A DNA stretch of 64,000 bases. It comes from Theristus sp. LFF4_11 (Eukaryota; Nematoda; Chromadorea; Monhysterida; Xyalidae). Positions 1 through 10,020 of the stretch are shown here, piece by piece. The stretch lies in NCBI GenBank assembly GCA_030248135.1, contig JASANC010003039.1, positions 16,969 to 80,968 of the forward strand, in the 5' to 3' direction. A program made the position numbers and the translations under genes. Within the stretch, counting starts at the first letter, position 1. Every line of letters begins with the position of its first letter. Under the pieces are notes generated by a model. It saw nothing but the letters and a program-made list of their open reading frames with translations, did no database searches and was not told the DNA's origin.

Positions 1-1829
1 ACGTAAGAAAACTAACCCAAAATCTGTTATCAGCGCATTGAATTACCCCGGAAAACACAGTTTTCTTGTTTTTCATTTTTGGACCGATTTCGCCAATTTC
101 CACGGCCGATTCGCCCGAAATCGTCACGATTCAGTACCTAGAATTGCTCACATAAGAAAACTAACCCAGAATCCGTGATCAGCGCATTGAATTACCAAGG
201 AAAACACCGTTTTTTGTTTTTCATTTCTGGACCGATTTCGCCAATTTCCACGGCCGATTCGCCCGAAATCGTCACGATTCAGTATCTAGAGTTGCTCACA
301 TAAAAAAACTAACCCAAAATCCGTGATCAGCGCATTGAATTACCCTGAAAAACACCCTTTTATTGTTTTTCGTTTCTGGGCCGTTTTCGCCAATTTCCAC
401 TGCCGATTCGCCCGAAATCGTCACGATTCAGCACCTAAAGTTGCTCACGTAAAAAAACTAACCCAACATCTGTTATCAGCGCATTGAATTACCATGGAAA
501 ACACCGTTGTTTTGGTTTTTCATTTTTGGACCGATTTCGCCAATTTCCACGGCCGATTCGTCCGAAATCGTCACGATTCAGTACCTAGAATTGCTCACAT
601 AAGAAAACTAACCCAGAATCCGTGATCAGCGCATTGAATTACCATGGAAAACACCGTTGTTTTGGTTTTTCATTTCTGGACCGATTTCGCCAATTTCCAC
701 GGCCGATTCGCCCGAAATCGTCACGATTCAGTATCTAGAGTTGCTCACTTAAAAAACTAACTCAAAATCCGTGATCAGCGCATTGAATTACCGTGAAAAC
801 ACCATTTTCTTGTTTTTCGTTTCTAGACCGATTTCGCCAATTTCAACGACCGATTCGCTTGAAATCGTCACGAATCAGCATCTAAAGTTGCTCACGTAAG
901 AAAACTAACCCAAAATCCGTGATCAGCGCATTGAATTACCCTGGAAAACACCATTTTCTTGTTTTTCGTTTCTAGACCGATTTCGCCAATTTACACGGCC
1001 GAATCGCCCGAAATCGTCACGATTCAGCATCTAAAGTTGCTCACGTAAGAAAACTAACCCAAAATCCGTGATCAGCGCATTGAATTACCCTGGAAAACAC
1101 TATTTTCTTGTTTTTCGTTTCTAGACCGATTTCGCCAATTTCCACGGCCGATTCGCCCGAAATCGTCACGATTCAGCATGTAAAGTTGCTCACGTAAGAA
1201 AACTAACCCAAAATCCGTGATCAGCGCATTGAATTACCCTGGAAAACACCATTTTCTTGTTTTTCGTTTCTAGACCGATTTCGCCAATTTACACGGCCGA
1301 TTCGCCCGAAATCGTCACGATTCAGCATCTAAAGTTGCTCACGTAAGAAAACTAACCCAAAATCCGTGATCAGCGCATTGAATTACCCTGGAAAACACAT
1401 TTTTCTTGTTTTTCGTTTCTGGACCGATTTCGCCAATTTCCACGGCCGATTCGCCCGAAATCGTCACGATTCAGCATCTACAATTGCTCACGTAAGAAAA
1501 CTAACCCAAAATCCGTGATCAGCGCATTGAATTACCCTGGAAAACACCATTTTCTTGTTTTTCGTTTCTAGACCGATTTCGCCAATTTCCACGGCCGATT
1601 CGCCCGAAATCGTCACGATTCAGCATCTAAAGTTGCTCACGTAAGAAAACTAACCCAAAATCCGTGATCAGCGCATTGAATTACCCTGGAAAACACCCTT
1701 TTCTTGTTTTTCGTTTCTAGACCGATTTCGCCAATTTCCACGGCCGATTCGCTCGAAATCGTCACGATTCAGCATCTAAAGTTGCTCACGTAAGAAAACT
1801 AACCCAAAATCCGTGATCAGCGCATTGAA
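1..1829. repeat. Satellite array, ~149-bp unit, ~12 copies
   Basis: A head-to-tail tandem array. The conserved core AGCGCATTGAATTA recurs at about 32, 181, 329, 478, 628, 777, 925, 1074, 1223, 1372 and so on to about 1819, a period of 148-150 bp. Copies are about 90 percent alike, and differences cluster after TTACC and around CATCTAAAGTTGCTCAC. The array is cut by the window start, so its true length is unknown. The last unit breaks off right after GCGCATTGAATT. Confidence 0.97.
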
Positions 1830-1978
1830 TTCCTACGGACTAGACCTTTTTCCTATTATTTTTCGTAGCTCAGACAAAATTTGTAAGAGTGAAAAGCTGA
1901 TACCCAGTCGAAATGCTACGAACTGTAAAAAATGCACAATTTTGACGAAAAAAATGCCCGGGCAAAAAAAAATTTCAC

Positions 1979-2405
1979 AATCTACGGATGAAATTACCCC
2001 AGGAAACATTTTTGTTCGACTGTGAAAGTGTCGCAGGTAAAAATTGAAAGGGCGCACACTTAAAACCAGGTGAAAACCCTGCGAACTTTTAAAAATGCCC
2101 AATTTTTTACCCAAAACAAGGTCTGGGTAAAAAATTAATTCGATTTTCAAAATCTCCGGATGGAATTACCCCAGGAAACATTTTTGTTCGACTGTGAAAG
2201 TGTCGCAGGTAAAAATTGAAAGGGCGCACACTTAAAACCAGGTGAAAACCCTGCGAACTTTTAAAAATGCCCAATTTTTACCCAAAAACAGGGTCTGGGT
2301 AAAAAATTAACCCAATTTTCAAAATCTCCGGATGGAATTACCCCAGGAAACATTTTTGTTTGACTGTGAAAGTGTCGCAGGTAAAAACTGAAAGGGCGCA
2401 CACAT
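1979..2405. repeat. Second tandem repeat, 172-bp unit, ~2.5 copies
   Basis: The motif AATCT(A/C)CGGATGGAATTACC starts at 1979, 2151 and 2323, an exact period of 172 bp. Units contain GTGTCGCAGGTAAAAA and GGGCGCACAC. It is unrelated to the 149-bp satellite apart from a shared ATTACC stretch. The array ends abruptly at the MITE that follows. Confidence 0.93.
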
Positions 2406-2413
2406 GTTGATTA

Positions 2414-2675
2414 CCGTAAAGTCTTGCATATAAGGTTCCTCCCACTTATAAGACCCCCACCAAAAAGTGGGCGGAATGTCACACGGCGGGAAACCAAAAA
2501 ATTCAAAATTTTGACATGGTCGAAATCCTACCCCGTTTATAAGGCCCGGAATTCCTAATGTTCGCTTTATAAGACCTCCTCCCACTTATAAGGCTGTCAC
2601 GCAAAATTCCACTTTTTTCAGAAATTTTTGATTTTTAAATTTTTATAAGGAGACCTTATATGCAAGACTTTACGG
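2414..2675. mobile_element. TA-flanked MITE (262 bp) with 23-bp perfect TIRs
   Basis: The ends are perfect inverted repeats: CCGTAAAGTCTTGCATATAA at the left (2414 on) is matched in reverse complement at 2653-2675. TA dinucleotides flank both sides (2412-2413 and 2676-2677), the target duplication expected of Tc1/mariner-type elements. Internal palindromes built on CCTCCCACTTATAAG occur near 2439 and 2577. There is no coding capacity. Confidence 0.88.
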
Positions 2676-3038
2676 TACATACCAGAAAAAAAAGGACAAA
2701 GGGAAATAAGTAACACGATTTTCAGAATAGGTTTTTCGTGTCTAGAGCGTATGAAAAATCGTCCGATGAAAATTTTTTCGCGGCTCCAAGCACAACTTTG
2801 GGTGTTCGTTTCGTGTGCACAGAACCAAGTTTGTGGCTTATACTATGCTCGCTGCAGGGCAGCGAGAAAGTTTGAAAAACGCGCGCGAGGGGAAAACGGC
2901 TCATATTATGCGTGATGCGCGGTCCGCTCGCTGACGCTCGCTCGCGCATCCGCATGATTGCCTATATTGTTCACAGTTTCACTGGTATAAAATCAACACG
3001 AAAACGAGCGCGAACGGGCCATTTCTTTGTTGATTTAC

Positions 3039-3785
3039 CGTCAGCTGGTAGCCCGTTGACGCATTCCAACTGGCAGAATTCTCCCGTGAATGGCAGCGGA
3101 CATTCGCATTCGCCGTGTGCGTCTTGTGTCAAAGTGCCATTATTGAGGCATTGTCTCCGCTCGCACTTGTCACCGTCCCAATACTTATTGCACGAACACT
3201 TAGAACCGTCAAAATGACCCTTTTCTAAAATAATCGTAAGAAGTGAATGAACTTTGGGTACATACAGTCGAACTCTAAATTGCAGGGAATCGGCTCATTG
3301 GTTGGTGGCCACGTGATGCATGCTTTCTGTGCAGGCATTGCTGTGGAGCGTCGTCTTGTTGTCCTGCACAGAAAGCATGCATGCTCGTGTGACCTCCAAC
3401 CATCAGCTGATTGCCTATAATTTGGAGTTCGACTGTAGTGTCATAAAAAAGGCTTAAGCGAATCACCAACTTTGAAAATACAAAAGAACCGAATGCCCTT
3501 CGGACGTTATACTTAACCGGATTTGCATTTCTCCAAGTCGCAGGTCGTAGTCCACGGCAGCCCACAATGGGTCAGACAGAACATGTGCCGTTGGTAGTCG
3601 TTGGACGACGCGACCGACAACTGCTGCCCGATTCCAAGAAGCCCTCGACATTCGGCAAGCTGCTTGTCTTGATTTATCAGACCAGATATGTGGCCATCGG
3701 TCGTTGATTCATTTGCTGCGGTTGGGTGCGCAACAAAAGTCAACAGTAGCACCGATGCGTGCCTGAGTGCTGCGGTGCGTTCCAT
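3039..3785 (-). pseudogene. Truncated EGF-domain secreted protein gene (tandem paralogue, 3' exons missing)
   Basis: Exon 1 (3785-3518) encodes a signal peptide (MERTAALRHASVLLLTF...) and a Cys-containing N-terminal region with the ANES motif shared with the neighbour. Exon 2 (3224-3039) encodes one EGF-like module with the pattern CSCNKYWDGDKC, then CLNNGTL, then CECPLPFTGEFCQLEC. Intron positions and phases match the first two exons of the complete neighbour at 4932-6958, so this is a tandem duplicate. The frame is still open at the exon 2 donor (CTGACG|GTAAAT). I find no further EGF, transmembrane or tail exon before the MITE and satellite. Either the gene was cut by repeat expansion, or readthrough gives a short secreted EGF protein that stops near 2975. 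An intronic MITE lies at 3265-3435. The exons look intact, so it may still be transcribed. Confidence 0.65.
3265..3435. mobile_element. Palindromic MITE, CAGTCGAACT family, copy 1
   Basis: A 171-bp near-perfect palindrome. The left end CAGTCGAACTCTAAATTGCA pairs with the right end running to AGTTCGACTG, and TA flanks both sides (3263-3264 and 3436-3437). The arms contain GCATGCTTTCTGTGCAGG and its complement. It sits in the intron of the truncated EGF gene. Related copies lie at 4753-4920 and 48564-48728. Confidence 0.9.
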
Positions 3786-4752
3786 GTTGGGCGTCTTTTT
3801 TTCGGGCTGAGCTAAAAAATTGGAAAATATTTTAAAGCGAGTGATGAAGCGAGTTTCTTTTCTGTTTTTGTCCTAAACTAATAACAAAAAATAAACTGCG
3901 AAATCCATTGCAGTAAACGAAACAGTTCTGCAAAAATGAAATAAACCGAACAACGGGGAAAACAAAAGCGTGCCGTTCGATAAACTTGTTTACAAATTAG
4001 AAACAAAACATGAACAGTTCGCAATGCTGCATGAATGCGAACAGTGACTCACTCAGGCTGCTTTTCCTATCGAGGCTCAGTATTAGCTTCATCACACAAT
4101 GTTCCGAGCCAGCAGCAGACAGCACAGCGACAACATTATAACGTGACGTGACGTTAGCATAACGTCATTTTTATGCATATACTAAAAAAGTGTTCGTTCC
4201 GTTCGTTTCAAAAAAAGAGAAAGGCAATGCGCGCCTGTGAAAGAGAATGGTCGATAAATTGCGACAGGACGTGAGTGCATGGAAGTTCATTTCCTTTTTT
4301 ACGTTAGCACAGTGCTCGGCACGGCACACTCTGTTCAATTTTGTTTTTGCGCATTGACCTTTGTTTCGACAGAGAATATAAAACCGTAGTTTTGGAAAAG
4401 GAATGAACCTGATCGGTGTGTTTCATTTTTTTAGATTTGTGATTCCTGATTTAAAAAAATTGCTTCTGAGTTATTTCTATTATTTATTTTTTATCTTGGC
4501 AGTACAAAAAACCAACGAAATAATAATGCTTTGTTTGCACCATTGCATAAAACTTCTGGCAAACGACAGAAAAATGTGGCCAACAAAATAAACTGCAACA
4601 GAAAAACACAAAATACAAAAGCAAAGCGCAGATAAAAATATGATAATGTACCCGGAATGCGATTGAGAAATGTACAAAAACATAAAGTTTGTAAAAAGCC
4701 GTTTAACTGCAAACCTTTGGTGGCTGTAACAACAATAAATCGGCACCACATG
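3786..4752. promoter_or_regulatory. Presumed upstream region of the truncated EGF gene
   Basis: There is no supported gene here. About 260-360 bp upstream of the start codon are TGACTCA (AP-1-like, about 4056) and a CRE-like cluster, ACGTGACGTGACG...AACGTCAT (about 4140-4167). A similar pair, TGACTCA and GATGACGTGACGAGAACGTC, lies at a comparable distance upstream of the paralogue (about 7241 and 7318). Spacing and content suggest a duplicated promoter. Short open frames around 4403-4751 are A+T-rich and not gene-like. Confidence 0.4.
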
Positions 4753-4920
4753 CAGTCGAACTCTTAATTATAGGGAATCAGCGTAGTCGGCGGTGATCAC
4801 GTGATGCATGCTTTCTGTGCAGAAATTGCTGTGGGGGAGGAGTTTGGTTTGCACAGAAAGCACGCATCACGATCACCAAATCACCAACCAATCAGATAAT
4901 TCCCCATAATTTAGAGTATC
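4753..4920. mobile_element. MITE, CAGTCGAACT family, copy 2 (right end degraded)
   Basis: The left end CAGTCGAACTCTTAATTATA and the inner arms with GCATGCTTTCTGTGCAG match copy 1. The right terminus has decayed to ATAATTTAGAGTATC. It lies immediately downstream of the stop codon of the complete EGF gene (stop at 4932 on the minus strand), so it may form part of that 3' UTR. Confidence 0.8.
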
Positions 4921-4931
4921 ACCAATTTTTA

Positions 4932-6958
4932 TCAGTCACCATCACCAAAGTCCACCATGGCCACAGCCTCGTCGTAATCGGGGGGCAGACTCATTCCATC
5001 TTCATCAACTCGTCTGCCCAATTTCTTTTGATTCACCACTTGACGTCGTTGCTGCTCAATGCGCCCGGTTGAAGTCGTCGCTCGATTCTGACTTTGCGTT
5101 GTCGCCAAGCTTTCGGACTGAAATTTTGAAATGTTTTAGCATGTCTTATGTTTTCTGTTTGAGGAACATGTTGTTTGGTCAATCAACGATCCCAATATGC
5201 TCAATCAACCTATTTTCCGCTGGCAGGTGATCATGCCATACCAGGTCAGAACAGTCTCGGAAAAAAGGACAGTCAAACCAGATCCGCCGGTTAAACTAGT
5301 GGGACTAGTCTTGCCAACATACAGTAAAAAGGTTTGTGGCTTCGGAGACCTACAATGTTTCTAATTTGACCGGGTATGGCATTTAACTAAAATGTTTTGG
5401 TGCAGTGTTATGACGGCTGTAAAAGTAAGAAGAAGAAAAACTTTAAACGATTTGACGGTCGAACGTACAAGACTCTTCTGTGTCCATCGGTTTCGAATCA
5501 GCCCCACAAGCATGAGAACAATGAAAAACGAGCCAATCACGTAGGCAGCGGACACTGCGTTGCCACTGATCCAATCCAGCAGGTTCAACTGCTCACAATA
5601 CTGACCCTCGTAACCTGGCAACAAAGTATCCCGTTTTTTACAGTCGCTGCTACAGTAACTGAAGTACATCATACGGTATTGCAGAAGTGGGATGCTATTT
5701 TCAGTATTCAAATGTGCCGTTTTCTCGGTTCCCGCGACATTCAAGAGCCCAGCCAGTCCGCACACAAACAAAACTGCCCCAAACATCATCCGCTGCAACG
5801 TTACCTTGCTGACAGCTGTAACACGCATTTCCCATTTCGTTCACAACACCACGATGTTGACAGCTGATTCGCTCGCAGCGACTGCCGGTGTAATATGGAT
5901 CGCACGAGCAACTGCAATCATGAGCGCGAGATTTTGGACGACAAAACAGACTTGGTTCAAAAGTTTCGCGCGGATTAACAGAAAAGAACGAAAACTGAAA
6001 ACTAAAAAACTCACCCGTATTCTGAGTTGAGCCAGTCCCCATTGACGCAGTATCGCTCGTCACACTGGTCGCCTGACCAACCGGGCTCGCATAAGCAGCC
6101 TTGCTGGTCTGATGAGAAAAATTTGGGATTTCAGTAACATTACAGGATAGGGCTGAATGGGTCACCCAGCAAGCACAGGTACTTAGTGCAGGTCTTCAAA
6201 CAATACCCGAAACAGCCAATTGAACCTGCTTTAAAGTTCTGAAGGCAGAAGTGCACGCGAGTTTTCGACTTCACCTTTTCTTGGATGACCGTAATCGCAT
6301 TTCAGCTGGCAGAATTCGCCCGCAAACGATGCTTCACATTCGCACTTGTCCAACTTTATCGAATCGGTTCCATTTTTCGTCGACCAAACTTTCAATGTTC
6401 CATTATTGGCGCACACCTTTTGGTCGCAGTTTTCGCCCGCCCAGTATTCCTTACAGGCACATCCGTACCCGGTGAAATAACCGTTGGCTAAAAAATAGTA
6501 AAATAAAAATAGAATAGTAAAAAAGTAAAAGAATGAAATAAAAAGGGAAAAAATATAAATAGTACATCAAAGCGAGTTTCTTTCTAAAAGCTAATGTTTC
6601 ATGTAAGTTTATTGGCAGTGTTCTTTTTCAGATATAAAAATATTCAGAGTATGACAGTTTTCCGACTTCAAACTATGCCAAACCAACCAAGTTCACACTT
6701 TCTCATGTGGCATTTATTGAAGTAACACGACAAACAGTAGAGCTGCGCCTCCACTACGCCGTCCTCCGAGTACGATTCCGTCGGCATTCTGTCTAATTTC
6801 AGAATGTCTTGGCATTGATGCGAGGTGTATGTTTTCTGGTTGCCGTCACCGTCACGTTCGGATGAAGCCGCTGATTCATTAGCAGCCAATTGAAGAATTA
6901 CGGAGACCAGAATGAACACGCAAACGTCATAAACAGAGACGACGATGTTCGGGGTCAT
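4932..6958 (-). CDS. Single-pass EGF-repeat membrane protein with PPxY cytoplasmic tail
   Basis: A six-exon model (6958-6688, 6487-6275, 6108-6015, 5911-5805, 5614-5469, 5117-4932) with all phases compatible gives 338 residues. Exon 1 holds a signal peptide (VYDVCVFILVSVILQLA). Exons 2-5 hold several EGF/laminin-type half-modules: CACKEYWAGENC, CECEASFAGEFC, CLCEPGWSGDQC, CSCDPYYTGSRC and CQQGYEGQYC. Exon 5 also encodes a transmembrane helix (AAYVIGSFFIVLMLVGLI) followed by RNRW. Exon 6 is a hydrophilic tail ending in SLPPDYDEAV, a PPxY motif of the kind bound by WW domains, for example in Nedd4-type ligases. I do not recognise an orthologue. By architecture it is a surface receptor or ligand whose turnover may be ubiquitin-controlled; that role is inference. 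Confidence 0.82.
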
Positions 6959-7717
6959 GTTACTGTTCAGTTTGCTCGAATTTTTATTTGCACTTTCAAT
7001 TTTTCTGGAAAGACTAACAACAAATAAAGGCAAAAAAAACGCTCAATTCAAAATTATTAAAAAAACGAATTCAGAACGTTTGAACGCACGACAACAAAAA
7101 TGTACGTGGCCAAATTTCGCGTAGTATTTTTGAAAATGGCCATAAGTGACTCATTGTTGGATATTCCGTGAAGTGCACCGAAAAGAAGTCTCAACAAAAA
7201 TCCATCAATCTGTTTACTTGCGGAAGTAGCGCCGCCCGTACTGACTCAGCCAGCTAGCCTTCCGAAAGTACATGTTCTATTCCAAATAATGCGAATACCC
7301 AGGAAAGCTGCGTATGTGGATGACGTGACGAGAACGTCATGCTGCTTGAAAATTGTCACTATCCATACAAGACTCCGGTGCCATGCCACTAAATAAATCG
7401 ATACGCCCAAGCGAAAAGCTAAAAAACTGTCTACGCCACATGTGGTGTTTTGTTTTTGCGTGTTTTTTAGTTTCTGCCGAAAGCTTTTGAACGATGAAGT
7501 TGAAATGAACGTTTATCGACCATAAACGTTGTCATAAACACTCAGAAAACGGAGCTACAAAACTGAAACGGCTACTAGAGTCAGGCGCAATTTTAGAAGC
7601 CACCTTAGTGAAGTTCAAAAATAAGAATGTCACTATTGCAATGTGCAACAACACGTTTTCAAGTCAGATAAACAAAAAAACCGTCTTACACACACATCAC
7701 ACATAACAACGGTCAGC
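6959..7717. promoter_or_regulatory. Intergenic; likely promoter of the EGF membrane gene
   Basis: No gene is supported. TGACTCA near 7143 and 7241 and the CRE-like GATGACGTGACGAGAACGTC near 7318 parallel sites upstream of the tandem duplicate. The right part is the 3' flank of the secreted-protein gene that ends at 7718. Confidence 0.35.
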
Positions 7718-9298
7718 CTAATTCTTGCCCAAGGTTTTCTCGCATCTCGGCACGACCAGCGCGTCCGGCGCCAGATAGCTGGCAAAGGTGACGTTGCTGA
7801 CGCGACTGCCAACGGTCAACTCGACCGTCAGGTCCGTCTGAACGCGGTACGTCAGTTGGTTGTGCAGATCGGTGAACTCGACGTCGCTCACCGAGTAACG
7901 GAACAGTTTCCTCTTTTGTACGCTCAGCGGTCGACGGCCGATCTCCACGGTGCACCGGCGGTAGTCGGACGTTTGTATCAGTTTCGCCTGCACGCTGGCA
8001 CGGCGAAACGGCAGGTCGGACGTGTAGTAGCGAACGACGGCGGCGTCCTGCGTCAATCGCTCGTGCAGCATCGCGGCACGCAGCGGCTTACGGGCGCACT
8101 GCGACTGCGGACCGCGGCAGGATCTGAGAATGAAAACGTGTGACGTCAGGGACTATGGTGCACGAACAAATGGTATTGTACTACCGACTAAATGACAGTC
8201 CGCCAACACTGTGTTCAGTCAACAGTGGCCTAATTGTTCAAGGTCTGGGCCAACCGTGTACTCGACTTCGCGTCTGGCCGAAAATCCGGCATCGTCAATA
8301 AAGATCATGCATGATAAGATGCAGAATGCCAAAAACGTGTGATGTTAGGGACTTTGTAACCGTGTCGATTTTGAGAACATGTATATTTGGCCACACCACA
8401 GTTTTAGCTTATTGGCTGTAAAATTCGTGATTAGTTAAAAAAAATCACGAAACAACAACATTTCAAACCTAATGAGCGTATCATGAAGACAGTAGATCGC
8501 CTCGCCGTCCATATCGCTCGTATAGCGCAGTACAAGTCTCACATGATACCAAGCGTCTTGCACAATGCCAAACTCCGTGATGTCCACAGCTTTCGCGAAC
8601 ATTGTTTCATCCGGCAGCAACTGCGTCAAATTGTCGTACAGGCCCGACTCTAAATTCATCATGAAATGCGTCAACACCAGCCCGTGGTCGGAAATCAACG
8701 CCAATTGGACGGTCTTGGTGTGCGTCGGCACGATCAGCTTCCACACTGAGAACTGCTCGTCTTCAGTTCCTTTGTCCCCACTGGCATCAGTTTGTTCTGT
8801 TGTTGTTTCATGGTCGTCATAATCTTGGTCATAGTCGTCTGCGCGTACATTGTTGCTGTCCACATCGTCGTCGAGACCTGCCAATGACGGTGACTTGGGA
8901 GTTGCACTTTGTTGAATCAGCGGATCAAAAAAGCGGAACTCTCTGTTCAGCACACCGGACGGATCGAACGTGGTCGACGTTTCTTCGTCGTCTCCCACTG
9001 AATCCTGCCTGAGTTTCGTGTTCAGGAACACTTGATGATGCGGTTTTTCGTGATCATGCTTTCGATTTGTCGGTCGACGCTTCACCAGTCGCCCATCGTT
9101 GTTCAACGGTCGTAGAAACTCGCTGGACGCCGGATTCAAACGATACTTCGCGTTCCACTGCGCGCGAGGCAGCCGCTCACTGTGGTCAAAGTAGACGAGT
9201 CCGTGCTCGTTGGGGCAGGTGCCTTCGGTGATCGCTCCGTTCTGCACGACCACCACCGCAAAGACAGTGAAAGAGTAGAACGCAAAGTGGAAATGCAT
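7718..9298 (-). CDS. Secreted protein of unrecognised family
   Basis: Two exons (9298-8469 and 8123-7718) join in phase for 411 residues. The start is followed by a clear signal peptide (FAFYSFTVFAVVVVQNGA). The mature N-terminal part is charged and low in complexity, with an Asp-rich stretch (DDDVDS, DDYDQDYDDHE) around residues 145-165. The C-terminal half looks folded (from VWKLIVPTHTKTVQLALIS onward) with cysteines in YCLHD, SCRG, QCAR, RRCTVE and PRCEK that could form disulphides. One N-glycosylation sequon (NLT) is visible in DNLTQLL and another (NVT) in VSNVTFA. I cannot assign a domain or function. The coding second exon is much more G+C-rich than the flanking DNA, which supports it as real. 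Confidence 0.72.
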
Positions 9299-10020
9299 GA
9301 TCTTTCAGATACTTTTGTGTGTGGAAAACGTGGAGGCGAAATTCTGTGCAAATTGTTAAGATATCACAACTGAAATTGAAACTCGAAGCAAAGAAAACGT
9401 GAAATCACGCGCATGTTTCCGCGATACGTTGTCATGATTTCTGACTCAGTGCATCTGCAACGTTTTTTCTGGTGTGAAATTGTTGCACTTTTGCTGCTGA
9501 AACTCAAATTCATTTTGTTATTTTTTTTGTTATCGGCAAATAAAACGTTTTTCTTCAGACGTGTTGCTGTTGGGCTGCGATATGTACAATGTTACTCAAT
9601 ACATGTATCCTTTTGTAACTTTTGTGTTTTTATGCAGGTTTTTTGAATTTGTATGCAGTGGACAATTGAGTTTTAAACCATGACACATGTGATTTTCAAC
9701 ATGCATTTTATGTTCAGATCAATAAGAGCAAAGAAGTTTTTTAAACGAATCCTTAACAGTTTCTATTGTGCCCATTCGATAACAAATTGAAATCAGCATT
9801 TCTAATAGTGTTTTTGCATCAAGTTCACACCACAAAGAAAGTACTTTTCACTGGCACGGCAGTCACCGAATCAAACCAAATAACAAAAATAGTTTCAGAA
9901 ACCAAAATACGAGGCAAAATCAAAGTCACTAAACGAAAACTCTAAAGCACTAAAAAATCGAATACCGAAAACCATCACCGCAAGACAATGTGAGCAGCAA
10001 AAAACAAAACGAGTCCCAGT
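9299..10020. other. Intergenic, no gene seen
   Basis: A+T-rich sequence between the start of the secreted-protein gene and the stop codon of the receptor gene. I see only short open frames without splice-supported extension. It should hold the promoter of the former and the 3' UTR of the latter. Confidence 0.5.

Noticed and set aside
1813..2955. Open frames across the satellite and MITE
   Set aside because: They follow repeat units rather than any conserved protein.
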